From Hyphomicrobiaceae bacterium (GTDB lineage: Bacteria > Pseudomonadota > Alphaproteobacteria > Rhizobiales > Methyloligellaceae): DNA of 64,000 nt. The stretch lies in the NCBI GenBank assembly GCA_028066055.1, contig JALCBY010000008.1, positions 1 to 64,000 of the forward strand, read 5' to 3'. The notes below the pieces were generated by a model. That model was not told where the DNA came from, made no database searches, and saw nothing but the letters and a program-made list of their open reading frames with translations. A program made the translations under genes and the position numbers. Positions 18,094-27,432 of the stretch are shown here, one piece after another (positions within the stretch are counted from its first letter, which is position 1; every line of letters starts with the position of its first letter).

Positions 18094-18708
18094 CTATCCC
18101 GTTCCCGGAGTTTGCCGGTCGAAGGCCACAAACAGCTTGTAATCTCCCGGCGGTACGCCGGGTTCAATCGGAAATGTCGTCTCGCGCACGGTAGAAAAGT
18201 AGCCGACCGGCTTATCGGCCGGGATCGTAACGTCGACGACCAGCTTCTGGGTCGCGATGATATTGCGCTCGCGGTCCGTTAGATGAACCTTGACCGGCAG
18301 CCGCACCGGGCCCGGACGACCGCGCGGTCCAAGCAGCACCCTTCCGGCAAAGCCGTACTTGATGGTGACCTGGTTCGGTTGAATCTGGCATTCACGGGCG
18401 GTCTTGGTGATTTCGCCGCGATACTGGATTGCGAGCCCGTCACCCGCACGTCCCACGTCATAGACCGTGAGAAGCCTGTCGCGGGGCCAGATAATGAATT
18501 TTGGACATCCCGTAATGGCCGTCTCGATGCTGACCCCCGGCGTATCGGACCGCGCAGCTTCAAGCAGCCTCGCCTCATTTACGACCGGCTCCCAGTCCTG
18601 CCGCTTTTCCTTGGACCGGAAGGGAGACGTGATCTGGGACACGCCGCAACCCGACATGACGGAAACCGCCACGAAAACCGCGACCGTTCGGCACATGTAC
18701 CGCACCAT
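18094..18708 (-). CDS. putative lipoprotein of unknown function
   Basis: I do not recognise this protein. With the start at ATG 18708 it has 204 residues, a hydrophobic N-terminus (TVAVFVAVSVMSGC) and a lipobox placing the lipid cysteine at C21. The remainder is beta-rich and soluble-looking, with a Cys-Pro near residue 70 (TAITGCPKFI), an R-G-R-P-G-P segment and a C-terminal part (PPGDYKLFVAFD) that resembles beta-sandwich accessory domains. It is probably a periplasmic, membrane-anchored protein. An upstream start (18762) would add 18 residues without helping the signal peptide. It lies between the gcv promoter and the divergent ispH gene. Confidence 0.7.
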   Translation of the reverse strand: MVRYMCRTVAVFVAVSVMSGCGVSQITSPFRSKEKRQDWEPVVNEARLLEAARSDTPGVSIETAITGCPKFIIWPRDRLLTVYDVGRAGDGLAIQYRGEITKTARECQIQPNQVTIKYGFAGRVLLGPRGRPGPVRLPVKVHLTDRERNIIATQKLVVDVTIPADKPVGYFSTVRETTFPIEPGVPPGDYKLFVAFDRQTPGTG

Positions 18709-18810
18709 GACTGGACTACAGACTTTCAACACGCCCCCGTTCACTGTCTTGACACTCCCCATGCACCAGCATCTATATGCTGTCGCGTGCCATACGTCTT
18801 ATACTGCGTT

Positions 18811-18839
18811 TTGATGTGATAGTGATCCTGAACTTATCT
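18811..18839 (+). promoter_or_regulatory. candidate promoter of ispH-thrB-rnhA
   Basis: TTGATG (18811-18816), a 17-nt spacer and TTATCT (18834-18839) lie 59 nt upstream of the ispH start codon in an AT-rich stretch. A 6-bp inverted repeat (CAGCAT-CTAT-ATGCTG, 18767-18782) lies just upstream. The element matches are moderate. Confidence 0.4.
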
Positions 18840-18898
18840 AACAATGCAATTAGCCGCAACGGCTTGGAAAACCGTTGAAATTCAGGACCGATGGTCGG

Positions 18899-19900
18899 AT
18901 GAACGAGATTCAGAGCAAGCAGTTTTCCCGCCGTGACGCGAATCCGTCCACTGTTCGGACCTTGACGATTCTGCTCGCGGCCCCGCGCGGCTTTTGTGCC
19001 GGTGTCGACCGTGCCGTGCAAATCGTTGAGCTTGCGCTCGAAAAATATGGTGCTCCTGTCTATGTCCGGCACGAGATTGTTCACAATCGATATGTCGTCG
19101 ATTCTCTTCGCGAAAAGGGGGCCATATTCGTGGAAGAATTGGACGAAATTCCGGAAACGGAGGCGCCGGTTGTCTTTTCCGCACACGGAGTTCCCAAGTC
19201 GGTTCCGGAAAATGCAGAAAAGCGGAACATGTTCTTCCTGGACGCGACCTGCCCGCTGGTGTCCAAGGTTCATGTCGAGGCCGAACGCCATCACAAGAAG
19301 GGCCTGGAGATCATCCTGATCGGCCACGCCGGACATCCGGAAGTCGTTGGCACCATGGGCCAGCTCCCGGAGGGTGTCGTCAAGCTGATCGAATCCGTCG
19401 CGCAAGTGGAAACATTCCGGCCTCAGGATCCTGCCAAACTGGCATATATCACACAGACCACGCTTTCAGTCGACGATACGCAGGAAATCGTCGACGCATT
19501 GCGGCAGCGCTTCCCGGACATCGTCGGGCCGCACAAGGAAGACATCTGCTACGCCACCACAAACCGTCAGGCCGCAGTCAAGAACATTGCGCCGCACTGC
19601 GACCGGCTGATCGTTGTCGGTGCACCCAACAGTTCGAATTCGAAACGGCTCGTCGAGGTTGCAATCCGGGCCGGATGTCCGCATGCAACTTTGCTGCAAA
19701 GCGCCGACGAGATCGACTGGAACGACTTCCGTGACGTCAAGACACTCGGGATCACCGCCGGGGCATCGGCACCGGAGATTCTTGTGGACGAGATGATCGG
19801 CGCATTTTCCAAGCGCTTCGACACCACGGTCGAAAATGTCTCGACCGCGGACGAGAATGTCGCCTTCAAGCTGCCGCGCCAGTTGCGCGAGTCAGATTAA
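18899..19900 (+). CDS. ispH: 4-hydroxy-3-methylbut-2-enyl diphosphate reductase
   Basis: IspH (LytB) catalyses the last step of the MEP pathway, reducing HMBPP to IPP and DMAPP with a 4Fe-4S cluster. The three cluster cysteines are in [13 protein letters not shown] (C33), [12 protein letters not shown] and [10 protein letters not shown]; the catalytic Glu region and the TNRQ motif are intact. The ATG at 18899 gives 333 residues; a TTG at 18875 would add eight. It is followed six bases later by thrB and then rnhA, an arrangement common in alphaproteobacteria. It shows that isoprenoids are made by the MEP route, which supplies UbiA encoded further along. Confidence 0.95.
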   Translation: MNEIQSKQFSRRDANPSTVRTLTILLAAPRGFCAGVDRAVQIVELALEKYGAPVYVRHEIVHNRYVVDSLREKGAIFVEELDEIPETEAPVVFSAHGVPKSVPENAEKRNMFFLDATCPLVSKVHVEAERHHKKGLEIILIGHAGHPEVVGTMGQLPEGVVKLIESVAQVETFRPQDPAKLAYITQTTLSVDDTQEIVDALRQRFPDIVGPHKEDICYATTNRQAAVKNIAPHCDRLIVVGAPNSSNSKRLVEVAIRAGCPHATLLQSADEIDWNDFRDVKTLGITAGASAPEILVDEMIGAFSKRFDTTVENVSTADENVAFKLPRQLRESD

Positions 19901-19905
19901 GCCAT

Positions 19906-20871
19906 ATGGCTGTCTACACGGAAGTCTCCGACGAGGAGCTCTCGGCTTTCATTGCCGACTACGATCTGGGCAATGTCCTTTCGTTCAAGGGCATTGCCGA
20001 AGGCGTGGAGAACACCAATTATCTCATTCATACGGAGGCCGGACCGCATATCCTCACCCTTTATGAAAAACGCGTGAAGGAAGAGGATCTGCCGTTCTTT
20101 CTCGGGCTCATGGAACATCTGTCCGCATCAGGACTGGCGTGCCCGGTGCCGGTTCGTGATCGTGAAGGCCGAATGCTGCGGGAAATCGCCGGTCGGCCCG
20201 CTGCAATCATTACTTTTCTCGAAGGGCTATGGATACGCCGACCCTCGGCAGAACATTGCGCAGCACTTGGCGCCACCCTCGCAAAACTGCACCTCTCCGG
20301 TCAGGGGTTTGCAATGTCACGGCCGAACGCCCTTTCGGTCGGAGGATGGCGACCTCTTTATGAAGCCAGCGGGAAACGGACGGACGAGATCGCAGATGGA
20401 CTTTATGACGAGCTTGGGCGCGAACTCAAAACCCTGGAAGCGGAATGGCCGCGTGACCTGCCGCAGGGCGTGATTCATGCCGACCTGTTTCCCGACAACG
20501 TGTTCTTTCTCGGGCGTAACATCTCCGGGGTGATCGATTTCTATTTCGCGTGCAACGACGCGCTCGCATACGACATCGCCATTTGCCTGAACGCTTGGTG
20601 CTTTGAACCTGACGCGGCCTTCAACATCACAAAAGCGCGGGCATTGTTGCGCTCCTATACGGAGATGCGGCCATTTTCAAAAGAGGAATTCGATGTACTG
20701 CCAATGCTGGCGCGCGGCGCAGCGATGCGCTTTCTTCTGACACGTGTCTACGACTGGCTCAACACATCGGCGGAGGCGCTGGTTCGGCCAAAAGACCCGA
20801 ACGAATATGTGCGCAAGTTGCGCTTTCATCGCAGCGTTGCGTCAACACGCGAATACGGCCTGGGGGAATAA
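19906..20871 (+). CDS. thrB: homoserine kinase (APH-type)
   Basis: This 321-residue protein is the aminoglycoside-phosphotransferase-like homoserine kinase (ThrB2 type), not the GHMP-type ThrB of enterobacteria. It phosphorylates homoserine to O-phosphohomoserine, the substrate of ThrC, which is also in the window. The N-terminal signature [15 protein letters not shown], the catalytic loop [13 protein letters not shown] and the metal-binding [15 protein letters not shown] are clear. It is in an operon with ispH (5-nt gap) and rnhA (3-nt gap). Confidence 0.93.
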   Translation: MAVYTEVSDEELSAFIADYDLGNVLSFKGIAEGVENTNYLIHTEAGPHILTLYEKRVKEEDLPFFLGLMEHLSASGLACPVPVRDREGRMLREIAGRPAAIITFLEGLWIRRPSAEHCAALGATLAKLHLSGQGFAMSRPNALSVGGWRPLYEASGKRTDEIADGLYDELGRELKTLEAEWPRDLPQGVIHADLFPDNVFFLGRNISGVIDFYFACNDALAYDIAICLNAWCFEPDAAFNITKARALLRSYTEMRPFSKEEFDVLPMLARGAAMRFLLTRVYDWLNTSAEALVRPKDPNEYVRKLRFHRSVASTREYGLGE

Positions 20872-20874
20872 ACG

Positions 20875-21318
20875 GTGACATCACAGAAAACGGTAGTGAT
20901 CTATACTGACGGCGCGTGCTCGGGAAACCCCGGACCTGGCGGCTGGGGCGCGATCCTGATCCATGGCGGCCATGAGAAAGAACTCAAGGGCGGGGAGCCC
21001 GAGACCACCAACAACCGGATGGAACTGACCGCGGCGATCGAAGCCCTGAACGCTCTCAAGAAACCCTGCAGCATCGACCTCCACACGGACTCAAATTACC
21101 TGCGCGACGGAATTACCAGCTGGATTGAGAACTGGAAGCGGAACGGTTGGCGCACCGCGAACAAGAAACCCGTCAAGAACGCGGACCTTTGGGAACAGCT
21201 TGAAGCCGCGCGGGCGCCACATGATGTGCGCTGGCACTGGGTGAAGGGCCATGCCGGACATCCGGAAAACGAACGCGCAGACGCGCTCGCCCGTGAAGGC
21301 ATGGCTCCTTATCAGTAG
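20875..21318 (+). CDS. rnhA: ribonuclease HI
   Basis: RNase HI cuts RNA in RNA-DNA hybrids, including R-loops and Okazaki primers. The 147-residue protein has the family start [20 protein letters not shown] (first catalytic Asp at residue 11), [14 protein letters not shown] (catalytic Glu), [13 protein letters not shown] (second Asp) and the basic loop and His region [17 protein letters not shown]. The start is GTG 20875 with GGGGGAA upstream. It converges on the peroxiredoxin gene with a 3-nt gap. Confidence 0.95.
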   Translation: MTSQKTVVIYTDGACSGNPGPGGWGAILIHGGHEKELKGGEPETTNNRMELTAAIEALNALKKPCSIDLHTDSNYLRDGITSWIENWKRNGWRTANKKPVKNADLWEQLEAARAPHDVRWHWVKGHAGHPENERADALAREGMAPYQ

Positions 21319-21321
21319 CCG

Positions 21322-21807
21322 CTAGAGAGCTGCGAGAATGTTCTCCGCCGAAGACGCCTCGACTGTTTTGGGAACGTCCTCGACGTTGAGCACCGTGACA
21401 ACACCATCATCAACGACCATTGCGTAGCGCTTCGAGCGAATACCCAGCCCGTTACCCGATGCGTCGAAGTCAAGACCCACGGCCTTCGTGAAGTCTGCAT
21501 TGCCGTCGGAAAGGAACAGGATCTTGCCAAGGGCCGCCGTGCTCTTCGCCCACTCCTTCATGACAAACATATCGTTCACGGAGATACAGGCCACCGTATC
21601 GACGCCCTTCTGGGACAATGCGTCGAGATGTCCGAGAAAATTCGGCACGTGCAGGGCATTGCATGTTGGCGTAAATGCGCCCGGCACGGCGAACACGACA
21701 ACCTTTTTGCCGGAAAACACGTCCGATGTGGTCATGTCCGTCGGACCGTCGTCGGTCAGGACTTTGAATGTTGCTTCCGGTAATTTGTCGCCGACCTTGA
21801 TCGTCAT
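21322..21807 (-). CDS. peroxiredoxin (Prx5-like, redoxin family)
   Basis: A 161-residue thiol peroxidase of the Prx5/hybrid type, predicted to reduce hydrogen peroxide or organic hydroperoxides, usually with glutathione or glutaredoxin as reductant. The peroxidatic cysteine is C49 in the signature VPGAFTPTC. The segment VDTVACISVNDMFVMKEW is characteristic of this subgroup. No signal peptide is present, so it should be cytoplasmic. The gene has its own good ribosome binding site (GGAGAGG) and is transcribed alone; glutathione synthesis is represented elsewhere in the window by gshA. Confidence 0.9.
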   Translation of the reverse strand: MTIKVGDKLPEATFKVLTDDGPTDMTTSDVFSGKKVVVFAVPGAFTPTCNALHVPNFLGHLDALSQKGVDTVACISVNDMFVMKEWAKSTAALGKILFLSDGNADFTKAVGLDFDASGNGLGIRSKRYAMVVDDGVVTVLNVEDVPKTVEASSAENILAAL

Positions 21808-21937
21808 GACTTCACCTCTCCAAGGTTACTCGAATTTTGGCCGGTACCATATCGGCACGACAGCAACGCGCCAAGCTGCTTGTGCAGGACAAGAGCTCTG
21901 CCATTTGTGAGGTTATCGCGTCGATCCGGGATGAAGG

Positions 21938-22828
21938 TTATTCGATTTGCCAGGATGTCTCGGCCTGTCCTGCATCGGATACCAGCGTTACGGTGACCGT
22001 CTTTCCCTTCAGGTCCTTCGGATCATCGCCCTTTGTGAGATCAACCTTGAAACGCAAAGTCCCGTCGCCCTGTTTGCCAACCGCCTCCGCGGGCGCGAGA
22101 TAGAACCCTTCCGGCCCCTCGATAAACAGGTCTGCGCCCTTCAATCCTTTAGGAAAATCTGCATCGACCGTGAGATGCGGCGTCTTCCCGGTCAGTTCCG
22201 CTTCGGTATGGCTTACCTTTGGTTTTGCCGTTCCATCCGATGCCTCTTTTGTTGGAACACGATCGAGATACCGGGAGAGCAGCGGCGCATAGCTGCGTGA
22301 GAAGAAGCCGCCTTTTCCGATTTTCAACTTGAGATCCGCTTCAGCCGGAATGCATATGTCCGCGCAAACCGCGAATTCCATCTTGAGGTTCAGGTCGACC
22401 GGCTCTCCCGCATTGACCGGCTCGATCAGAACCGGAAACACAACCTCATTTTTGTATCCGATCGATGTTCCCGCGCTATCGTGGAAACGCAGGGGCGCCG
22501 GCCAAAGCACCTTTGCATCTTTGAGGTTTTTCGAACCGGTCCAGTGAAAACTTGGAGGCAGTCCGGAATCTCCCGGATAACGCCAATAGGTCTTCCAGCC
22601 CTTGTCGAGCTTGATCTGAACCCCCGCAACCAAGGCCTTCTCGTTGTTTTTCCAAGGCACCTTGTCGGCAACGAGCCGCGTTTCCGCATGATTTTGAGAA
22701 ATCCACGAGGTCGCCGTACCGGCGACTGCGGGGATCGCAACTGCGATTCCTGCACAAAACGGCAGCACGCGTATGGCAGCGGCCGCACCGCTTCGAACGA
22801 AAATTCGTGGTTGCTGAATCGGCATCAC
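21938..22828 (-). CDS. stand-alone DsbD-alpha/ScsB-like periplasmic domain protein
   Basis: This 296-residue protein has an N-terminal signal region (about residues 15-38) followed by a domain matching the N-terminal periplasmic module of DsbD and ScsB. Evidence is the VQIKLDKGWKTYWRYPGDSG segment and the two-cysteine motif FAVCADICIPAEADL. In full-length DsbD this module relays electrons from the membrane domain to periplasmic partners. Here the membrane and thioredoxin domains are absent, and the protein ends soon after a second beta domain, so it must receive electrons from another protein or have a different role. It is divergent from yqgE. Confidence 0.8.
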   Translation of the reverse strand: MMPIQQPRIFVRSGAAAAIRVLPFCAGIAVAIPAVAGTATSWISQNHAETRLVADKVPWKNNEKALVAGVQIKLDKGWKTYWRYPGDSGLPPSFHWTGSKNLKDAKVLWPAPLRFHDSAGTSIGYKNEVVFPVLIEPVNAGEPVDLNLKMEFAVCADICIPAEADLKLKIGKGGFFSRSYAPLLSRYLDRVPTKEASDGTAKPKVSHTEAELTGKTPHLTVDADFPKGLKGADLFIEGPEGFYLAPAEAVGKQGDGTLRFKVDLTKGDDPKDLKGKTVTVTLVSDAGQAETSWQIE

Positions 22829-23016
22829 TCTGTACGTTCCGGTCCTCGCGCCGAACCATATATGGCCGACGACAATTGATTAGCACAATGGAGTTTAGAT
22901 TGGGTGACCGGCGAATTCGAGCCAATCACGCTGACGCTCCATCACTCTTGTGTGAATCATGTGGAGAGCTACCTCACCTCTTCACAAGGCCCGAATCCGC
23001 AGGTTAGTTTGTACGT
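22829..23016. other. divergent intergenic region with two GANTC sites
   Basis: The 188 bases between the DsbD-like gene and yqgE contain GAATC at 22954-22958 and 22993-22997, a 10-bp palindrome CCATATATGG (22856-22865), and the promoters of both genes. I see no additional gene with a convincing start or ribosome binding site. Confidence 0.4.
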
Positions 23017-23634
23017 ATGACTTCCGACAATCCGAAAGAAACAACAGACGCGAATAGCCAGTTTCTGGATGGACAGATGCTGGTGGCGATGCCGGCGATG
23101 GAAGACCCGCGTTTCTCGCGCTCCGTCATCTATCTGTGCGCCCACTCCTCAGACGGAGCCATGGGGATCATCATCAATCAGCGTGCACCCAACATCAATT
23201 TCGCGGAGCTGATGAAGCAACTGGATATCTTGTCGGATGAAGACGCCATCCAGGTCCCGCCGTCGTTGGACACCATGGCCGTCCATGTCGGCGGACCGGT
23301 CGAGCCCGGTCGCGGATTCGTCCTGCACAGCTCCGATTACTATGTGGAAGACAGCACCCTTCCGATCGACGAAGGCGTCAGCCTGACCGCAACGATCGAC
23401 ATCCTTCGGGCAATCGCGGCGGGCGACGGTCCGGACGATGCACTTCTTGCGCTTGGATATGCGGGCTGGGCGCCCGGCCAACTGGAAAATGAATTCCAGT
23501 CCAACGGCTGGCTTCATTGCCCGGCTGACCCGGCAATGCTTTTTGACGCTGACATAGACTCAAAGTATGAACGCGCGATACGCCGCATCGGTATCGATCC
23601 GGGACGTCTCGTCAATGACTCAGGTCACGCCTGA
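23017..23634 (+). CDS. YqgE/AlgH family protein (UPF0301)
   Basis: A 205-residue member of the UPF0301 (YqgE/AlgH) family, a conserved bacterial protein whose biochemical role is not established. Recognisable blocks are [52 protein letters not shown] and [16 protein letters not shown]. No signal peptide or membrane segment is visible. The last ten bases overlap the convergent GGDEF/EAL gene. The older idea that it regulates alginate synthesis should not be transferred here. Confidence 0.93.
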   Translation: MTSDNPKETTDANSQFLDGQMLVAMPAMEDPRFSRSVIYLCAHSSDGAMGIIINQRAPNINFAELMKQLDILSDEDAIQVPPSLDTMAVHVGGPVEPGRGFVLHSSDYYVEDSTLPIDEGVSLTATIDILRAIAAGDGPDDALLALGYAGWAPGQLENEFQSNGWLHCPADPAMLFDADIDSKYERAIRRIGIDPGRLVNDSGHA

Positions 23635-26600
23635 CGCGACGTCGCTCCACCGGCCGGTACGGGGGTGCCCGGCGAGACGGGTCTTTTGGATGTCCTGCTT
23701 GTCGACGGACTGGTTGCCGCTTTGGATTGCGCCACGGGTTTGGCCGGTGCCGCAGGTTTCGGCAACACACGTGCCGGAGGCTTGGCGGGAACCGCTTTGC
23801 GGGCGGCACGGGCCGCGCTGGCGGACTGCTTCTTGAGTGCCTTCGAGAGAGCCGTGACAAGACGAGCCGCGGCCTTTTCCGTCATTGGCTCTCCGAAATA
23901 GAACCCTTGCGCATACTCGCAACCGATGGACCGCAGATAGTCCGCGTCCTCCGATGTCTCCACCCCCTCGGCAACGACCTTTTTCCCGAGTTCGTGCGAC
24001 ATTGCGACAATCGAACGGAGAATGACCGGCGACGTACCTTCCCGCGCGGAATCACGAATGAAAGACTTGTCCACCTTGATGGTGTCGAACGGGAAACGTT
24101 GCAGATAGCTGAGCGACGAAAAGCCCGTACCGAAATCGTCGAGCGAAAGCCCCGCGCCCAGTTCCCTCAGAACACCGAGTATCTCGATCGCCTGTTCGGG
24201 GTTCTCCATCACCAGAGATTCCGTAACCTCCAGACGCAAGGTTTCCTTCGGCACGGCGTCACGTGACAGCACACTTCTAATCTGCTGCAGCAGGTCCTGC
24301 CGGAACAGCTGGCTGCTCGAGACGTTGACCGACACAAAGATCGGATCCTCGGAGTGAGGCATGCTTTTTTGCCAGCGCGACAGTTGCTTGACCGCCTGTT
24401 CGAGCACATATCCGCCCAACTCGGCAATAAGACCTGTCTCTTCCGCAATCGCCACGAAATCGTCCGGGTTCAAACGGCCCTGCTTCGGATGGTCCCATCG
24501 CATCAACGCTTCGAACCCGGCGAGCGTGTTGGCTTCGAGATTGGTGATCGGCTGGTAAAGGACCTTGATCTGTTTGCGCTCGATGGCCCGCCGCAGCTCG
24601 CTTTCGAGCGGAAGCCGGGCCTGATCCGATCCACGCATGCTGGCTTTAAAGATATCGATCCGGTCTGCACCCGCCTGCTTCGCTCGGAACATGGCAATTT
24701 CCGCCTCCTTGAGAAGGTCCAGCGGATTTTGCTGCTGCCCATCAAACACGGCGATCCCGATTGAACCCGTCAGGATGATCTCCTTGCCGGAAATGCGCAT
24801 CGGGCTGCGCAGAGACCGCCGGATACGCTCCGACAGCAATGCAATATGCTGGGGGTCGGACTCCGATACGATCAGCACGGCAAATTGATCGCCGCCGACC
24901 CGCGCAATCGTGTCCTGCGGATTGAGGTGTCGGGACAGACGCCGCGCCACCGTCAACAGCATGCTGTCTCCCACGACGAGACCAAGGCTCTTGTTCACAT
25001 TCTTGAAGCGGTCAATGTCAATGAACAGGACAGTTGGGCGTTTACCCGATCCTTCGACGGCCCGCATCACCGCGCCGCTCAACCGATCAAGAAACAGCTC
25101 CCGGTTCGGAAGTCCGGTCAGGCTGTCGTGGACCGCATCGTGAAGCAGCCGCTCCTGCGTCCGTTTGGGACCCGAGACGTCACGCATGAGGCCGACGCAG
25201 CGTTGCGCGGAATCGGAGATCGTTCCTTCGACGGAATGGGCCCGCAACTCGAACCAGAGATACGACCCGTCCGACCTCTGCATCCGGAATTCGGTGTTGA
25301 GTTCGCCTCCGCCCTTCTCCTGAAGCGAGTAGAGCTGCATGCGGAAGCGGTCCCGGTCCACCGGATGAACGTGGCGCAGCCATTCATCGAGATTGCCTTC
25401 AAGCATGCCTTCCGGCATGCCGAGCGCATCCTCTACATCGGCCCCCACAGAGAGTTCGCCACGAGGGATATTCCATTGCCAGATCGCGGCACCCGAACCA
25501 TCCAGCGCAAGCGCGCTCAGCTGCAGATTGCCGGGCGCCCCACCATAGGAGGGTGTTCCGCCCCGAAAGGCATATTGCGTAACCGTGAAGCCGATGAGCA
25601 CGATCAACAGGACCAGCCCCGCCAACAGTCCGGAGACGACAATCTCGCCCGAGAGCTGACCGAGAACCACCAGACCGGCGCCGAAAATCCACACCAGAAC
25701 AAGCAGCCACGTGGGCACAAGCGACATTGCCCGCTCCTGACCGCGAAGCGCCAGATAGGTGATCATCAAGGATCCGATCACGCCGATACCGGCAAGCGAA
25801 GCCCGTGCGATACCTGATGCAAGACGAGGATCTATGACTGTCAGGCCAATGAGCACGACTTGGGCCAGTATCCAGGATGCAAAGCCGAGCTTGATCCAGT
25901 TGTGCCAAAGTCTGACGCGCAGGAAGCTGTAGAGGAAGATGACAAGACTGGCGGCGAAGGCGGCCTCGGACGCCGCCCTGTAAACCGCATTATCCTCGGC
26001 GCTCAACCGGAAGAGTTTGTGCCAGAATCCGAAGTCGACACAGAACAAGGCGAGTGCGGTCCACGCCACTAGCGCTGCTGCGGGAAAGATCGACTTGTGA
26101 TTTGCGGCAAAAACGGCGGTGAGGAAAATTGCCGACAGGCCAAGGATGCCCAGGAGAATTCCGTTGAACAGCATCCGGTCCTTCAGTTGCCGCTCGTAGG
26201 CTTCCGGTTTCCAGAGCGTCAACCTCGGAACCTGCAACGAGCTCAATTCAGCAATGAACGTGATGGTGGCACCGGGCTCTATGGTCAGAAGGAAAATATC
26301 GGCACGATCATCGGAAATGCGTTCGGGCCGGAAACCAAGCGATGGCGTTACGGCCGCAACGCGCCCGGAATCAAGATCTGGCCAGAAGACCCGCGACCCG
26401 ACGAGCGTGTAACGCTGTGCCGTGAGCCAGCGGACGATGGGCTTGTCTGTTGCGTTCTTGAGCGCGAAGACGATCCAGTTCGGATTTGTTCCCGTGGTCG
26501 TCGCCTGAACCGCCATTCGGCCAACGATTCCGTCGGCACCCGGAACGGTGTCGATCTGGAGTTTATCGCCCCGCCCTTCATACAGTTCGCCGAGCGCGGT

Positions 26601-26786
26601 GACATCGATCCGGTCCTTGTTAGGATCGATCACAATCGCATCCAGCGCGTCGGCAGCCTGTGATCCCAACAGGATCGCCGCAAAACAGGTAATCAACGCG
26701 ACCAGGCATGCGCGTACAGACCGGACTGTATGCGTTGTCGGAAGCGGCTCCGGCCGCCCCCCGCCTATGAAGGTGTCGCTTCGCAC
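23625..26786 (-). CDS. membrane GGDEF/EAL protein, probable c-di-GMP phosphodiesterase
   Basis: A 1053-residue signalling protein. Order of domains: N-terminal signal and periplasmic domain (about 30-190), about seven membrane helices (190-420, 7TM-DISM-like layout), a PAS domain (about 430-550), GGDEF (560-710), EAL (730-975) and a 65-residue tail rich in Ala, Pro, Lys and Arg. The GGDEF signature is GGDQF (near residue 632), so cyclase activity is doubtful. The EAL domain keeps EAL (760), the NVSSSQL Asn, [15 protein letters not shown] (about 889), KVDKSF and AEGVET, so phosphodiesterase activity is likely. The start is GTG 26786 with AGGAAG upstream. It ends the minus-strand run that starts at ctaC. 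Confidence 0.9.
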   Translation of the reverse strand: MRSDTFIGGGRPEPLPTTHTVRSVRACLVALITCFAAILLGSQAADALDAIVIDPNKDRIDVTALGELYEGRGDKLQIDTVPGADGIVGRMAVQATTTGTNPNWIVFALKNATDKPIVRWLTAQRYTLVGSRVFWPDLDSGRVAAVTPSLGFRPERISDDRADIFLLTIEPGATITFIAELSSLQVPRLTLWKPEAYERQLKDRMLFNGILLGILGLSAIFLTAVFAANHKSIFPAAALVAWTALALFCVDFGFWHKLFRLSAEDNAVYRAASEAAFAASLVIFLYSFLRVRLWHNWIKLGFASWILAQVVLIGLTVIDPRLASGIARASLAGIGVIGSLMITYLALRGQERAMSLVPTWLLVLVWIFGAGLVVLGQLSGEIVVSGLLAGLVLLIVLIGFTVTQYAFRGGTPSYGGAPGNLQLSALALDGSGAAIWQWNIPRGELSVGADVEDALGMPEGMLEGNLDEWLRHVHPVDRDRFRMQLYSLQEKGGGELNTEFRMQRSDGSYLWFELRAHSVEGTISDSAQRCVGLMRDVSGPKRTQERLLHDAVHDSLTGLPNRELFLDRLSGAVMRAVEGSGKRPTVLFIDIDRFKNVNKSLGLVVGDSMLLTVARRLSRHLNPQDTIARVGGDQFAVLIVSESDPQHIALLSERIRRSLRSPMRISGKEIILTGSIGIAVFDGQQQNPLDLLKEAEIAMFRAKQAGADRIDIFKASMRGSDQARLPLESELRRAIERKQIKVLYQPITNLEANTLAGFEALMRWDHPKQGRLNPDDFVAIAEETGLIAELGGYVLEQAVKQLSRWQKSMPHSEDPIFVSVNVSSSQLFRQDLLQQIRSVLSRDAVPKETLRLEVTESLVMENPEQAIEILGVLRELGAGLSLDDFGTGFSSLSYLQRFPFDTIKVDKSFIRDSAREGTSPVILRSIVAMSHELGKKVVAEGVETSEDADYLRSIGCEYAQGFYFGEPMTEKAAARLVTALSKALKKQSASAARAARKAVPAKPPARVLPKPAAPAKPVAQSKAATSPSTSRTSKRPVSPGTPVPAGGATSRQA

Positions 26787-26828
26787 GTTAGCGGTACTTC
26801 CTGTTACTGGCCGTCAAACCGGCTTGGC

Positions 26829-27416
26829 CTAGCGACGAGTATCGTCTTCAAGCAGGGCGAACGTCACATGGTCCTGCCATCTGCCGTTGATCTTCAAATA
26901 GCGTCGCGCCAATCCCTCGCGCATGAAACCGGTCCGCTCCAACAGGCGGATCGATGCTTCATTGTTGGGTAAACAGGACGCCTCGAGACGATGGAGGCGC
27001 AGCGTATCGAACACGAAAGGGATGACCGCGCGAACCGCGGACGTCATGTAGCCCTGACTTGCGTATGGCGCACCAACCCAATATCCGAGCGTGCATGCCT
27101 GCGTTACCCCTCGGCGAACGTTTGACAGCGTCAACCCGCCAAGCAGTACATCGGATTCGCTGTGAAATAGAAAGAAGGCGTAGCCCAGATCCTCCTTCAG
27201 GTCCCTGGAATAGTATTTGAGCCGACGGCGGAACGATGCACGTGTCAATTCACTGCTGGTCCACGCAGGTTCCCATGGCGTCAGGAATTCCCTGCTCTGC
27301 GCACGCAGTTCTGCCCATGCGGGATAGTCGCCCATCTGCGGCACACGCAGATAGACCCTATCCCCATTCACAAGGGGGCCGGCATCCGGCGGCGCAACTG
27401 ATCGCAAAAATGCCAT
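26829..27416 (-). CDS. RimJ/RimL-type GNAT N-acetyltransferase
   Basis: A 195-residue GNAT acetyltransferase most like RimJ, which acetylates the N-terminal alanine of ribosomal protein S5. The acetyl-CoA loop is in GAPYASQGYMTSAVRAV; other family features are LGGLTLSNVRRG, LGYWVG and RLEASCLPNNEASIRLLERTGF. I chose ATG 27416, 16 nt after the stop of the M16 peptidase gene; the open frame extends further upstream, but that part overlaps the peptidase. Substrate identity is inferred from family resemblance only. Confidence 0.85.
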   Translation of the reverse strand: MAFLRSVAPPDAGPLVNGDRVYLRVPQMGDYPAWAELRAQSREFLTPWEPAWTSSELTRASFRRRLKYYSRDLKEDLGYAFFLFHSESDVLLGGLTLSNVRRGVTQACTLGYWVGAPYASQGYMTSAVRAVIPFVFDTLRLHRLEASCLPNNEASIRLLERTGFMREGLARRYLKINGRWQDHVTFALLEDDTRR

Positions 27417-27432
27417 GTCCGGTCGCGTTCCC

